DNA of 13,968 nt, taken from positions 1 through 13,968 of the forward strand of contig JBCCZC010000119.1 of NCBI GenBank assembly GCA_039188505.1. Reading direction: 5' to 3'. This DNA comes from JBCCZC01 sp039188505. Its GTDB lineage: Bacteria > Pseudomonadota > Gammaproteobacteria > Xanthomonadales > SZUA-38. Position numbers and translations under genes: made by a program. Numbering within the stretch: the stretch's first letter is position 1; every line of letters starts with the position of its first letter. A model generated the notes under the pieces. The model was not told where the DNA came from and ran no database searches. It worked only from the letters and a program-made list of their open reading frames with translations. Shown piece after piece: positions 7,473 to 13,968 of the stretch.

Positions 7473-7484
7473 CTGGTGGCGCCC

Positions 7485-7730
7485 ATGGCGATGATGACGA
7501 TCCGGAACCTCGACGACGAGCTGAAGGCGAAGCTACGCATCCGCGCGGCCACCAACGGGCGCTCAATGGAGGAAGAAGTGCGGGAAATCCTGCGGGTTGC
7601 CCTGATGAACTCGGCGTCGGACAAGGCGAGCGTCGCCGATGCGATCAGAGACCGCATGGAGCCGCTGGGCGGAGTCGTGCTCGAAGCCCTGCCCAGGGAG
7701 CCGGTGCGTGATCCGCCCGACCTCGACTGA
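7485..7730 (+). CDS. vapB: FitA/VapB-type antitoxin (ribbon-helix-helix)
   Basis: This 81-aa protein opens with MAMMTIRNLDDELKAKLRIR, the N-terminal strand and first helix of FitA-like ribbon-helix-helix antitoxins. NGRSMEEEVREILRVAL, the second helix, follows. The N-terminal half should dimerise and bind operator DNA. The C-terminal tail (about 50-81), ending in VLEALPREPVRDPPDLD, is expected to wrap the toxin and block its active site. The ATG at 7485 has GGTGG 5 bases upstream and lies just past the inverted repeats at 7451-7472. Its stop overlaps the toxin start by one base (TGATG), the coupled arrangement usual for such pairs. Confidence 0.88.
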   Translation: MAMMTIRNLDDELKAKLRIRAATNGRSMEEEVREILRVALMNSASDKASVADAIRDRMEPLGGVVLEALPREPVRDPPDLD

Positions 7731-8149
7731 TGCTGATCTTCGACACCAACGTCATCTCGGAACTCATGCGCCCGGCCCCCGACCCGACCGTCCTCGGCTG
7801 GGCGCGCTCGGTCCCGTCAACGATGAGCTACACGACCACGGTGTCGGAGGCAGAAATTCGCTACGGCCTCGCGCTTCTCTCGGACGGCGCACGCAAGCGT
7901 CGACTGGAAAGCGAAGTCGACGGGATCTTCGCCGAGGATTTCGAAGGTCGGGTGCTGGCCTTCGGGCGCGAAGCGGCTATGCATTTCGGGTTGCTGTGTG
8001 CCGCGAGGCAGCGTAGCGGCCGCCCGCTAGCGATCGCGGACGCAATGATCGCCGGCATCGCGTCGGCGTATGGCTCCTCGATCGCGACGAGAAACGTTGC
8101 CGACTTCGAGAACCTCGGGATCGACGTCCACGATCCCTGGGCCAGCTGA
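7730..8149 (+). CDS. vapC: FitB/VapC-type PIN-domain toxin (ribonuclease)
   Basis: This 139-aa PIN-domain protein is of the usual length for VapC/FitB toxins. The acidic active-site residues are in place: Asp5 in FDTNVISELMRP, Glu42 in VSEAEIRYG, Asp104 in LAIADAMIAGIA and Asp125 in TRNVADFENLGID. These bind magnesium for single-strand RNA cleavage; VapC relatives cut initiator tRNA or rRNA, but the target here is unknown. The C-terminal DPW motif is typical of the FitB branch. It is translationally coupled to the antitoxin upstream. All key residues and the full length are present, so the module looks intact. It is followed by the bidirectional terminator at 8192-8229. Confidence 0.92.
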   Translation: MLIFDTNVISELMRPAPDPTVLGWARSVPSTMSYTTTVSEAEIRYGLALLSDGARKRRLESEVDGIFAEDFEGRVLAFGREAAMHFGLLCAARQRSGRPLAIADAMIAGIASAYGSSIATRNVADFENLGIDVHDPWAS

Positions 8150-8191
8150 ACCCGCCAGGTTCGGGACAGGATCGGCCAGGGGGCCGCCAGC

Positions 8192-8229
8192 AACGAAAAC
8201 GCCCGGCACGAAGGCCGGGCGTTCTCGTT
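8192..8229. terminator. Bidirectional rho-independent-type terminator
   Basis: AACGCCCGGC (8198-8207) pairs with GCCGGGCGTT (8214-8223) around the loop ACGAAG. The stem is extended outwards by AACGA (8192-8196) with TCGTT (8225-8229) across one mismatch, about 15 bp in all. It sits between the converging toxin gene (ends 8149) and sortase-substrate gene (ends 8257) and can serve both. The flanking T-runs are short (TTTT within the stem base on the minus strand, TTT past the stem on the plus strand). Confidence 0.75.
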
Positions 8230-8256
8230 CAGTTTGTCGCTAGCAGCGGCCAGGCT

Positions 8257-8826
8257 TCAGACCTGGCGGCGGCGGAAGCCCAGGAACAGGCCGAGGGCCA
8301 GCAGACCTGCGCCGATGGCCTTCACGAGCGGCGCATTCGACGCCGTCTTCGGCAGCATCGGTTCCGGCGCCGGCTCCTCCGGCGGCTCCTCGACCACCAT
8401 CGCGAGCTCGACCATGCCCGGGTCTTCCTCGTTCAGAGATGCGAATTCCCAGCGGTCGCTCGGGACGTAGACGTTGATCGGCTGGCGCGGATAGAGGTCG
8501 CTCCAATCCTTCTGCTCGCCGTCCACCCAGACGCGCATTTCGCTCTGCGGCTTGAACGAGTGGCGGACCATGTCGCCGTCGGTCTCCTCGATCGCCACGG
8601 TCAGGGCGCCGTTGTTGTGCTGCTTGAAGAAGACTGCGCTCATCTTCACGAAATCGCGGCCTTCGTGCGTGATGACCTCACGGCAGGCCTCTGCCGCGGC
8701 CGGGTACGCCTCGAGCGCAGCGGCACTCCAAACGACGTCGTCGCAGGTCTTCTGCTGGGCCTGGGCGGAGCCCGCGGCGCCAACGACAATGGCCAACGCG
8801 AGGGCGGATTTTAGGGACTTCTTCAT
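8257..8826 (-). CDS. Secreted sortase substrate with a C-terminal LPKTA sorting signal
   Basis: This 189-aa protein has a signal peptide (1-23, ending AQA), a soluble domain of about 120 residues with two cysteines (Cys28, Cys48), and an acidic Pro/Glu linker (EEPPEEPAPEP, 146-156). It ends in a full cell-surface sorting signal: LPKTA (158-162), a hydrophobic helix (about 167-184) and a basic tail RRRQV. LPxTA-type signals are associated with class D-like sortases, which fits the enzyme encoded immediately upstream. The soluble domain is not one I recognise. A strong ribosome site (AAGGAGAG) lies inside the end of the sortase gene, and the start overlaps the sortase stop (ATGA), so the two are translationally coupled. 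The sortase would cut between Thr161 and Ala162; the acceptor in a Gram-negative envelope is unknown. Confidence 0.85.
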   Translation of the reverse strand: MKKSLKSALALAIVVGAAGSAQAQQKTCDDVVWSAAALEAYPAAAEACREVITHEGRDFVKMSAVFFKQHNNGALTVAIEETDGDMVRHSFKPQSEMRVWVDGEQKDWSDLYPRQPINVYVPSDRWEFASLNEEDPGMVELAMVVEEPPEEPAPEPMLPKTASNAPLVKAIGAGLLALGLFLGFRRRQV

Positions 8827-9563
8827 GACTTCTCTCCTTGGACCTCTGAGGTGTGACGGCTAAGCAACCCCACGCCGTCATCCGTGGGTTCGTCGCGGAG
8901 CGATTCTGAGAGCGCTCCGTCTTCCGCAACCAGCACTCCCTTCACGATGAAGCGCTGGGGGGCAGAACCGATGAAATTGAACGGGTAGCATGTCACCAGC
9001 GTGATCGTCGCCTCGCTGGTCGGCGCCAGGACGCTGACTTCCGTTGGCTCGACGACGAAGGTCTCGGTGACCTCGTAGGTGAATTCCCGCCCCTGCCGGC
9101 CCACCACGCGCAGCGCGTGTCCTCGCTCGATGTGCCGCAATGGGCGGAAGTACGTATCGCGGTGTGCGGCCAGGCCAAAGTTCCCGGCGACACCGGGAGC
9201 CCCGGTGTTCTCGATGTGGCCTGCTCCGGCGTCCAGCGCTCGGTCCGAAGTACCCGCGAGCACGGGGATCGGCTCGTCGCTGCCCGGGAGAAACAGCAGG
9301 GCGGTAGCGGGGGTCGGTGCCGGGTCGGCGGACTCGGTCGGGGTGGCCGGCTCGCCGGACGGCAGCTCGTCAAGGGCGGAGAGTGCGTCGGGCCTCGCCA
9401 CGGCGGCCTCAGCGACAAAGGCGTCGACCGCCGCGTCGCTGGCTCGGCCGGCAGAGAGGTCCAGAAAATACTGGCCGCCCAGGAACAAGGCTCCGGTAGC
9501 GGCAAGGACCCACGGTACGGCTGCCCCGAGGAACCGCGTGAGTTTTCGAACTGGCTGCCCCAA
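8823..9563 (-). CDS. Sortase, class D-like
   Basis: This 246-aa protein has an N-terminal membrane anchor (about 12-33), a Pro/Ala/Thr-rich linker (about 66-87) and a sortase domain (about 88-212). The catalytic set is complete: His134 in FGLAAHRDTYFRPL, Cys192 in TLVTCYPFNFIG (the TLxTC motif) and Arg204 in APQRFIVKG. Sortases cut sorting signals after Thr and transfer the protein to an acceptor amine. The N-terminal anchor and TCYPFxxxGxAPxRF pattern resemble class D enzymes. The start is a TTG at 9563, since no ATG or GTG fits; this is less certain than the rest. It lies 18 bases after the lipoprotein gene and overlaps the substrate gene by 4 bases. About 30 residues follow the domain, mostly polar, and the last of them cover the ribosome site of the substrate gene. 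Confidence 0.9.
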   Translation of the reverse strand: MGQPVRKLTRFLGAAVPWVLAATGALFLGGQYFLDLSAGRASDAAVDAFVAEAAVARPDALSALDELPSGEPATPTESADPAPTPATALLFLPGSDEPIPVLAGTSDRALDAGAGHIENTGAPGVAGNFGLAAHRDTYFRPLRHIERGHALRVVGRQGREFTYEVTETFVVEPTEVSVLAPTSEATITLVTCYPFNFIGSAPQRFIVKGVLVAEDGALSESLRDEPTDDGVGLLSRHTSEVQGEKS

Positions 9564-9581
9564 GAAGACTCGCCGGCCCGG

Positions 9582-9992
9582 TTACTTCAGTTCGAGCTGG
9601 GTGTCTTTCCGGTCGGCGAGGAAGTCCTGGATGTCTTCCCGTGCGCGCTCCCAGCTGCGCTTGATGTCCCGGAACGTGTTGTACTTCTCGACGGTGCCCT
9701 CTCGATAGACGATCTGCTGATCATCCAGATTGAAGACGAGCGAAACTGCGAGGGGCCCGTTCTGCTCGACGAGATCGTTGAACTCCCGGCGCTCGATACT
9801 CATGATGTCTTTCGTGCCGCCGCCCGGCATCGTCGCAACGCCGTTCGACGACAGCTGTCGCACCTGAGAAACGTTGTAGATGCTGTTCTTGTAGACGATC
9901 GTCTTGTCGGTCGAGTAGCTCTTGCTGCCGCAAGCCTGCATCAGCAGGGCGACCATTCCGATGACTGCCAGTTGCGCGATTCGTGACTTCAT
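9582..9992 (-). CDS. Lipoprotein of unknown function, first gene of the sortase unit
   Basis: This 136-aa protein has a lipoprotein signal (MKSRIAQLAVIGMVALLMQAC, Cys21). The mature part reads as a short beta-rich region (KTIVYKNSIYNVSQVRQL), a Gly-rich loop (MPGGGTKD), further strands (LAVSLVFNLDDQQIVYRE) and a charged C-terminal helix (about 105-133). I recognise no family. The ATG at 9992 is preceded by GGGGAAG 3-9 bases upstream and gives a standard lipoprotein signal. It is on the same strand as the sortase and ends 18 bases before it, so it is very likely in the same transcript. A role as partner or acceptor of the anchored protein is possible but is inference from position only. Confidence 0.78.
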   Translation of the reverse strand: MKSRIAQLAVIGMVALLMQACGSKSYSTDKTIVYKNSIYNVSQVRQLSSNGVATMPGGGTKDIMSIERREFNDLVEQNGPLAVSLVFNLDDQQIVYREGTVEKYNTFRDIKRSWERAREDIQDFLADRKDTQLELK

Positions 9993-10401
9993 GGCTTCCC
10001 CTTGGCGCGGACAACGAGTTCTTCGCAGAGACGAGAGAATAGCAGCCCCCTTGTCCTGTGGCATCTCGGTTCAGCTCGCCCGCCGCAGCACGCGCGGCGG
10101 GAAGGGCGCCGCCGCGAACGCAGGCTCCGCGACTCTGCACCTGCAACCGTCACCAGAGTGCGTCTGGTCGGGAGAAGGAACGACTCGCACCGGATTCATC
10201 CGCGGCGTACTCGAGCCTCGATGCGACACCGATTTGATCGAGGACGGCGAGGCGGACATGATCTCACCAAAGGCCTCCGGGCATTAGGCACGGACCGTCG
10301 CACTGAGGGCACCCGATCGCCCCGTCATGCGCGGTCGCACCGGTGGGCCAAACGGGGCGAGCGGTGCTGATGCCCCAGTGAACGGAAGGAAGGGAGAAGC
10401 A
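9993..10401. other. Divergent intergenic region without a recognisable gene
   Basis: This 409-base gap separates the sortase unit (minus) from the four-gene operon (plus), so it should hold both promoters. TTGATC (10234-10239) and CATGAT (10257-10262), 17 bases apart, are a weak sigma-70-like candidate for the plus operon. CCCGCCGC (10079-10086) and GCGGCGGG (10094-10101) form a perfect 8-bp GC hairpin without a T-run. Short frames exist on both strands, but none has a start with a ribosome site or a recognisable product. No tRNA or known small RNA is apparent. Confidence 0.5.
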
Positions 10402-10776
10402 ATGAGACGAAGACAAGGTACGGCGATACCACTGCTGATACTGCTGCTGGCGGCCGGCGCCACGCAGGCCGAGCATCATCCCTACAACGATCGCGCCGCC
10501 CGCGACGATCGTTACTACGACCAGCAGCCCACCGCCGCGGACTGCGACATCATCGCCAAGCGCGCGTCGCGAGACGCGGGCGGTCTGGGCGACGGCCGGG
10601 TGGCCCGCGGCGGTGCGCGAGGCGCCATTGTTGGCGGCATCCTCGGCGGTCGCAAGGGTGCCAAGCGGGGCGCAGCCCTCGGCGCGATTGCCGGCGGCGC
10701 TCGCCGCGCGGCGGCGCGAAACAACAGCTACGAACGCGTTTTCGACGACTGCATGCGCGGTCGCTCACGCTACTGA
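10402..10776 (+). CDS. Exported glycine-zipper protein
   Basis: This 124-aa protein has a signal peptide (1-23, ending TQA) and a polar region rich in Asp/Tyr. Residues about 69-102 form a glycine zipper with small residues at regular spacing (GGARGAIVGGILGG, then GAALGAIAGGA), interrupted by a basic RKGAKR turn. Cysteines at 48 and 117 flank the zipper and could form a disulfide. Such zippers pack helices in membranes and occur in small outer-membrane or periplasmic proteins of Proteobacteria. The exact role is unknown. The ATG at 10402 follows a clear AGGGAG site. It is the first gene of the tight plus-strand series to 13524, 17 bases ahead of the next gene. Confidence 0.8.
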   Translation: MRRRQGTAIPLLILLLAAGATQAEHHPYNDRAARDDRYYDQQPTAADCDIIAKRASRDAGGLGDGRVARGGARGAIVGGILGGRKGAKRGAALGAIAGGARRAAARNNSYERVFDDCMRGRSRY

Positions 10777-10793
10777 ATCGAGAGGAATCCGGA

Positions 10794-11108
10794 ATGAAAC
10801 AGTTCAAGCAGCTCCTCGCAGCCTTCGCGCTGTCCTTCGCGGTGATCGGAGCCACCCAGGCCGACGGCCACATGGCCGACATCGAGGCCTTCAAGTGCCG
10901 CGATCTGCTGGTCGCCGGCGGCGACGAGCGCGATCTCGCCGTGATGTTTCTCCAGGGCTATTTCGTCGGCAAGAGCGGTGAGACCGTGTTCGACCGTGAC
11001 GTGCTGGCGGCCGCAACCGACCGCTTCCTCGAGATGTGCGTGGACGCCCCGGACGAGAAAGCCGTCGACGTCATGGGCAAGGCCCTGAAGGCCGCCGCCG
11101 AAGGCTGA
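10794..11108 (+). CDS. Small periplasmic HdeA-like protein
   Basis: This 104-aa protein has a signal peptide (about 1-23, ending TQA). The mature part is a small helical domain with two cysteines (Cys35 in FKCRDLL and Cys82 in FLEMCVDAP) and a central MFLQGYFVGKSGE segment. The spacing of C-x2-LL, a GY-G motif and a second Cys before a Pro resembles the HdeA/HdeB acid-stress chaperone family, in which the two Cys form a disulfide. The similarity is by pattern only, and acid protection should not be assumed. GAGAGGAAT lies just upstream of the ATG at 10794. It sits between the glycine-zipper gene and the hydrolase gene and is probably co-transcribed. Confidence 0.65.
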   Translation: MKQFKQLLAAFALSFAVIGATQADGHMADIEAFKCRDLLVAGGDERDLAVMFLQGYFVGKSGETVFDRDVLAAATDRFLEMCVDAPDEKAVDVMGKALKAAAEG

Positions 11109-11128
11109 TTCTCCAGGCCCCGGCGACC

Positions 11129-12214
11129 GTGGCAACCCGCCGACTCCGACCGCTCCTGTGGCTGTTGCTCGTGGCGGCGGTGGTCGCCGTGGCGAGCTGG
11201 GGACTCTACGCCGTCTCTCGTCCCGCACCGGGAAGTGCTCCCGCGGGCGATCAGTTCGACGTCGGCGTCCTCTTCGTGACCAATCGGGGCCACGATCCGA
11301 CTGCCCGTCCGGCGGCGCGCTTCGACGGCAGCCGCGGCGAACTGCGCTTCGGCCGCTGTGACGTCCGCTTCAGCCCCATTCCGATGGCGAACGATCTGGC
11401 CGCGCGCGCGCCGTTCTTCGTGCCAACCGATATCCGGGACGTGGTCGACGTGACCCTGCTGACGCCCGATGACTTCGGCGCGGCCATCGGTCGCGCCGAT
11501 GCCGGGCCCGAGGCGCTGCCGATCGTGCTCTACGTGCACGGCTACTCCTACGGCTTTGCGCGCACCTGTCGCATGGGCGCGGAGCTGCAGCGGATGCTGG
11601 ACGACCGGGCACGCGTCGTCATGTTCAGCTGGCCGTCGGACGCCAACCCGGCGGACTACGTCGCGGACCAGGTCGACGTCGAATGGAGCGTACCGGATCT
11701 GGCCGGCGTCATCGCGAGCCTTCGCCAGCGCTTCGGCACAGCGCAGGTGCGCGTACTCGCGCATTCCCTCGGGTCGCGCGGAACGCTATTCGCCCTGCAG
11801 CGCATGGCGGCCACCGGCGAGGACCTGCCGCTGATCGATCACCTGGTGCTGCTTGCTCCCGACTTCGATGCAGGCACCTTTTCCCGCAACATCGAAGACA
11901 TCCGGCCCCTCGCCGACAAGATGACGCTCTACGCGTCCGAAAACGACGCGCCACTGGTGGTCTCGGCGACCCTCCACGGCCATCCCCGCCTCGGCCAGGC
12001 GGGAGAGACGCTGCTGGTGCTGCCCGGCATGACGACCATCGACGTCACCGACCTCGGTCGCTATCACCCCAGCGGGCACGAGTATTTCTACTATCATCCG
12101 GTGGTCGCCGCCGATCTGAGCGCGCTGCTGACGACCGCGCCGGCGCCAGCGGATCGACCGAACACGGCCGAACGGCGTCAAGGTGATCAGGTCTACTGGA
12201 TCCTCGAGAAGTGA
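11129..12214 (+). CDS. Membrane-anchored alpha/beta hydrolase, DUF900 type
   Basis: This 361-aa protein, counted from the GTG at 11129, has an N-terminal membrane anchor (about 9-28) followed by an alpha/beta-hydrolase domain. The segment FVTNRGHD (49-56), the oxyanion region VLYVHGYSYGF (133-143), MFSWPSD (165-171) and the nucleophile motif AHSLGSRG with Ser213 match DUF900 (PF05990) proteins. Asp245 in APDFDAGTF and His317 in GHEYFYYHP complete a plausible triad. Relatives are predicted esterases or lipases with unknown substrates. The frame is open upstream, but the previous gene ends at 11108 and the GTG directly precedes the anchor. The ribosome site is weak, so the start is uncertain. 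It overlaps or abuts the next gene. Confidence 0.85.
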   Translation: MATRRLRPLLWLLLVAAVVAVASWGLYAVSRPAPGSAPAGDQFDVGVLFVTNRGHDPTARPAARFDGSRGELRFGRCDVRFSPIPMANDLAARAPFFVPTDIRDVVDVTLLTPDDFGAAIGRADAGPEALPIVLYVHGYSYGFARTCRMGAELQRMLDDRARVVMFSWPSDANPADYVADQVDVEWSVPDLAGVIASLRQRFGTAQVRVLAHSLGSRGTLFALQRMAATGEDLPLIDHLVLLAPDFDAGTFSRNIEDIRPLADKMTLYASENDAPLVVSATLHGHPRLGQAGETLLVLPGMTTIDVTDLGRYHPSGHEYFYYHPVVAADLSALLTTAPAPADRPNTAERRQGDQVYWILEK

Positions 12215-12222
12215 GGCGATCG

Positions 12223-13524
12223 ATGAAGAAGCTCAAGACCATCCTGATGCTGGTCGGGGCCATGGTGATCGGGGGCGCACTCTGGGACATCCTCGGCCCC
12301 ACGGATATGCGGGAGTCTCCGCTCGTCGAGCGCGTGAGCCAGCGCGAGCCCGAGCAGCGGCGCACGATCAGTGCGGAAGGCCTGCTGAGGTGGGGACTTG
12401 ATCCGACCCCGGTCGCCGTGATTCACACCCCGACTGACATGCTGCCGAACGGTCTCGCTGCCTCGATGATTCCGGTCATCGTCGACTGGCGAAATTCCAG
12501 CCTTACCGGCGACGCGCCGGCACTGCGAGTGCGCAACGTCAACATCGGCGGGAATCCGGTGACCGGCGACAACGTGCTGGCCACCGTCCAGGTGCCGCTC
12601 CGCGGCATTGCGGACGTGCAGTGGTGCCTCACGCTCGACCGCACGGGGGGACGGGATCGGGTCATGGGGCACTCGCAGCTGCGGTTCGTGTTCGATCATG
12701 AGCACCGGCCCTTCATCCCGGGCATCCAGGACATCGCGATGGGCATTGATCCGCACCTGGACGACCTGATCGTGAGCTGGGAGGCCTGGCGGCCGCCACA
12801 GACCAGCTGGGACGCGGTCGCGGGTCTCGACCCCGAAACCTACTCGCTCACGGTCCGCGCCTACGCCGGAGCACAGCGCTTTCTCAATGACGCCCTGCGC
12901 GGCAACCCGTGGGTCTGCTACCCGCTGGACCTTCCGCGGCCGGAAGACGCCTACGGCACGCTCCTCGGCATCAGCCTGGCCTTCGGTGACAGCTTCATGC
13001 GCCGGGTCATCCACGAGATGGTCGAGAACGGTGAGCTGGTCTTCACCGACGGCACCGATCCGCTCCAGCTCGCCGACGCGGAAATCGCGCAGCTCCAGGG
13101 TGTGTTCTCGCAGACCGCGATACCCGACGACCCCATGAAGGAGCTGCTTGGACAGGAGGATCTGTCGTACCAGCTGATGACCCGCTCCTGCGTCACCCTG
13201 TCGATGATGGCGATCCAGTGGACGCTGGATCGGGTCCACGACCGCTTCGAGCTCGGCCCACCTGTCTCGATCCAGATCATCCCGGACGGCCTGCCCGCGT
13301 CGCTCCGGAGCCTTTCGGCCGAAGACCGAAGCGGAATGCTCATGAAGCTACCCGGAACGCTGTGGTTCGTGATGCAGAACCAATCGGTGATTCCGGGCAA
13401 CGCGTGGCGAATCCTCGAGGACGCCGGGGTCCTCCGTCAGGACGAGGCGGGCAAGACCGTGTCCTACTACTACCGCATCGACCAGGTGACGCCGTACGGG
13501 CGGCTACGCGACAACGTGATGTAG
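12223..13524 (+). CDS. Protein of unknown function with an N-terminal membrane anchor
   Basis: I do not recognise this 433-aa protein. It begins MKKLKTILMLVGAMVIGGAL, a signal anchor or uncleaved signal peptide. A region of mixed beta character follows (about 60-160), with polar, acidic stretches and Trp-rich segments (LIVSWEAWRPPQTSW, about 180-194) and a predicted helical C-terminal half. Cys residues are few. The ATG at 12223 was preferred to the GTG at 12211 because GAGG lies 6 bases upstream. It begins 8 bases after the hydrolase stop, so it is the last gene of the plus-strand operon and converges on the gene at 13537. The context suggests an envelope-associated partner of the hydrolase, which is inference only. 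Confidence 0.75.
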   Translation: MKKLKTILMLVGAMVIGGALWDILGPTDMRESPLVERVSQREPEQRRTISAEGLLRWGLDPTPVAVIHTPTDMLPNGLAASMIPVIVDWRNSSLTGDAPALRVRNVNIGGNPVTGDNVLATVQVPLRGIADVQWCLTLDRTGGRDRVMGHSQLRFVFDHEHRPFIPGIQDIAMGIDPHLDDLIVSWEAWRPPQTSWDAVAGLDPETYSLTVRAYAGAQRFLNDALRGNPWVCYPLDLPRPEDAYGTLLGISLAFGDSFMRRVIHEMVENGELVFTDGTDPLQLADAEIAQLQGVFSQTAIPDDPMKELLGQEDLSYQLMTRSCVTLSMMAIQWTLDRVHDRFELGPPVSIQIIPDGLPASLRSLSAEDRSGMLMKLPGTLWFVMQNQSVIPGNAWRILEDAGVLRQDEAGKTVSYYYRIDQVTPYGRLRDNVM

Positions 13525-13536
13525 CTGCGCCGTCGC

Positions 13537-13968
13537 CTAGGGGCCCTCTTCGAGCGTGACGTCCGCTACATTCGGATTGCACTGGGTTCCGAGGTAGTCG
13601 TCGATGAGATCGGACTTGACCGTCCAGCCCGTCTCACCGAGGCCCTCGCGGGCGTTGTCCGACACGCCGCCGAGCAGCCAGAGGTAGCGGTCACCGGACA
13701 GGCCGGACGCCTTGAGCTTGCCGTCGAACGACTGCATCAGCCCTTCGAGGTCCTCGGTCCAGATCACGTAATCGGTCGCCGCAGCTGCAACGATGCTGCC
13801 ATCCTTCGCCTGCGCCACGACCTGGTCGTCGCCGAGGGACACGAAGGTACGGATGGGCCGCTCCGCGTGCACCTGCGCATACATCTGCGTCTGCACCTGG
13901 CGGTCGAAGCCCTCATCGAAGCTCGCGGCATTCGCGGCGCGGCGGAGCATGTGCTGCCGGCCCTCGAC
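13537..13968 (-). CDS. C-terminal part of an unrecognised protein (cut by right edge)
   Basis: The frame is open to the window edge, giving 143 visible residues up to the TAG at 13537. An internal ATG at 13950 exists, but nothing like a signal peptide follows it and its ribosome site is poor, so the gene more likely starts outside the window. The visible part has a strand-rich core (RTFVSLGDDQVVAQAKDG, then VAAAATDYVIWTEDLEGLMQ) and a segment YLWLLGGVSDNAREGLGETGW of the form WL-G-x-S-x2-A-x2-L-x3-GW. A short acidic tail follows. I know no family with confidence. It converges on the unknown gene ending at 13524, with 12 bases between them. Confidence 0.7.
   Translation of the reverse strand, partial: VEGRQHMLRRAANAASFDEGFDRQVQTQMYAQVHAERPIRTFVSLGDDQVVAQAKDGSIVAAAATDYVIWTEDLEGLMQSFDGKLKASGLSGDRYLWLLGGVSDNAREGLGETGWTVKSDLIDDYLGTQCNPNVADVTLEEGP

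Noticed and set aside
6109..7566. 485-aa minus-strand frame opposite the patatin gene
   Set aside because: It is antisense to a gene with clear catalytic motifs. Its composition is that of a high-GC shadow frame, with no recognisable domain.
10079..10101. Perfect 8-bp GC hairpin as a terminator
   Set aside because: It has no T-run on either side and lies between divergent genes, where no transcript is expected to end.
9993..10401. Small genes in the intergenic frames near 10000-10290
   Set aside because: No start with a ribosome site, no signal peptide or known domain, and the frames overlap each other on both strands.
12193..13239. 348-aa minus-strand frame opposite the unknown 433-aa gene
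   Set aside because: The plus frame has a ribosome site, a signal anchor and operon spacing. The minus frame has none of these and reads as His/Arg-rich shadow.

Overview
This is a gene-dense, GC-rich stretch of bacterial chromosome. Lipoprotein signals, periplasmic peptidoglycan enzymes of the YcbK/YcbB type and a patatin-type lipoprotein point to a Gram-negative host. I infer a GC-rich, probably environmental gammaproteobacterium; no marker gene is present to prove it. I see no rRNA, tRNA, CRISPR array or insertion sequence.

Layout. At the left edge (1-281, minus) lies the first part of a sortase-like protein cut by the window. Next is a tail-to-tail pair of 3-3 cross-link enzymes: a MepK/YcbK-type endopeptidase (429-917, plus) and an LdtD/YcbB-type L,D-transpeptidase (2586-921, minus). 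The latter is split by a one-base frameshift near 2325-2345. Then come an exported two-domain VOC/glyoxalase-fold protein and an overlapping small Gly/Tyr/Pro-rich lipoprotein (2690-3771, plus), facing an AraC-family regulator (4815-3775, minus). A peptidase M19-like gene (5986-5057, minus) loses its family similarity near 5255, leaving roughly 435 bases (4816-5250) with nothing I recognise. A patatin-like lipoprotein (6169-7389, plus) and a FitAB/VapBC toxin-antitoxin pair (7485-8149, plus) follow, closed by a strong bidirectional terminator (8192-8229).

The most interesting block is 9992-8257 (minus): a lipoprotein of unknown function, a sortase with the full His-Cys-Arg set, and a secreted protein ending in a sorting signal (LPKTA, membrane helix, RRR). 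The last two overlap by ATGA. This looks like a dedicated sortase-substrate unit in a Gram-negative background. The partial sortase at the left edge shares a distinctive motif with this enzyme, so two related sortases lie about 9 kb apart.

After a 409-base gap, four plus-strand genes (10402-13524) are packed as one likely operon: a glycine-zipper protein, a small HdeA-like two-cysteine periplasmic protein, a membrane-anchored DUF900-type alpha/beta hydrolase, and a 433-aa protein of unknown function. The right edge (13537-13968, minus) holds the C-terminal part of an unrecognised protein. The window is dominated by envelope proteins: peptidoglycan cross-link editing, sortase anchoring, lipoproteins and exported hydrolases.
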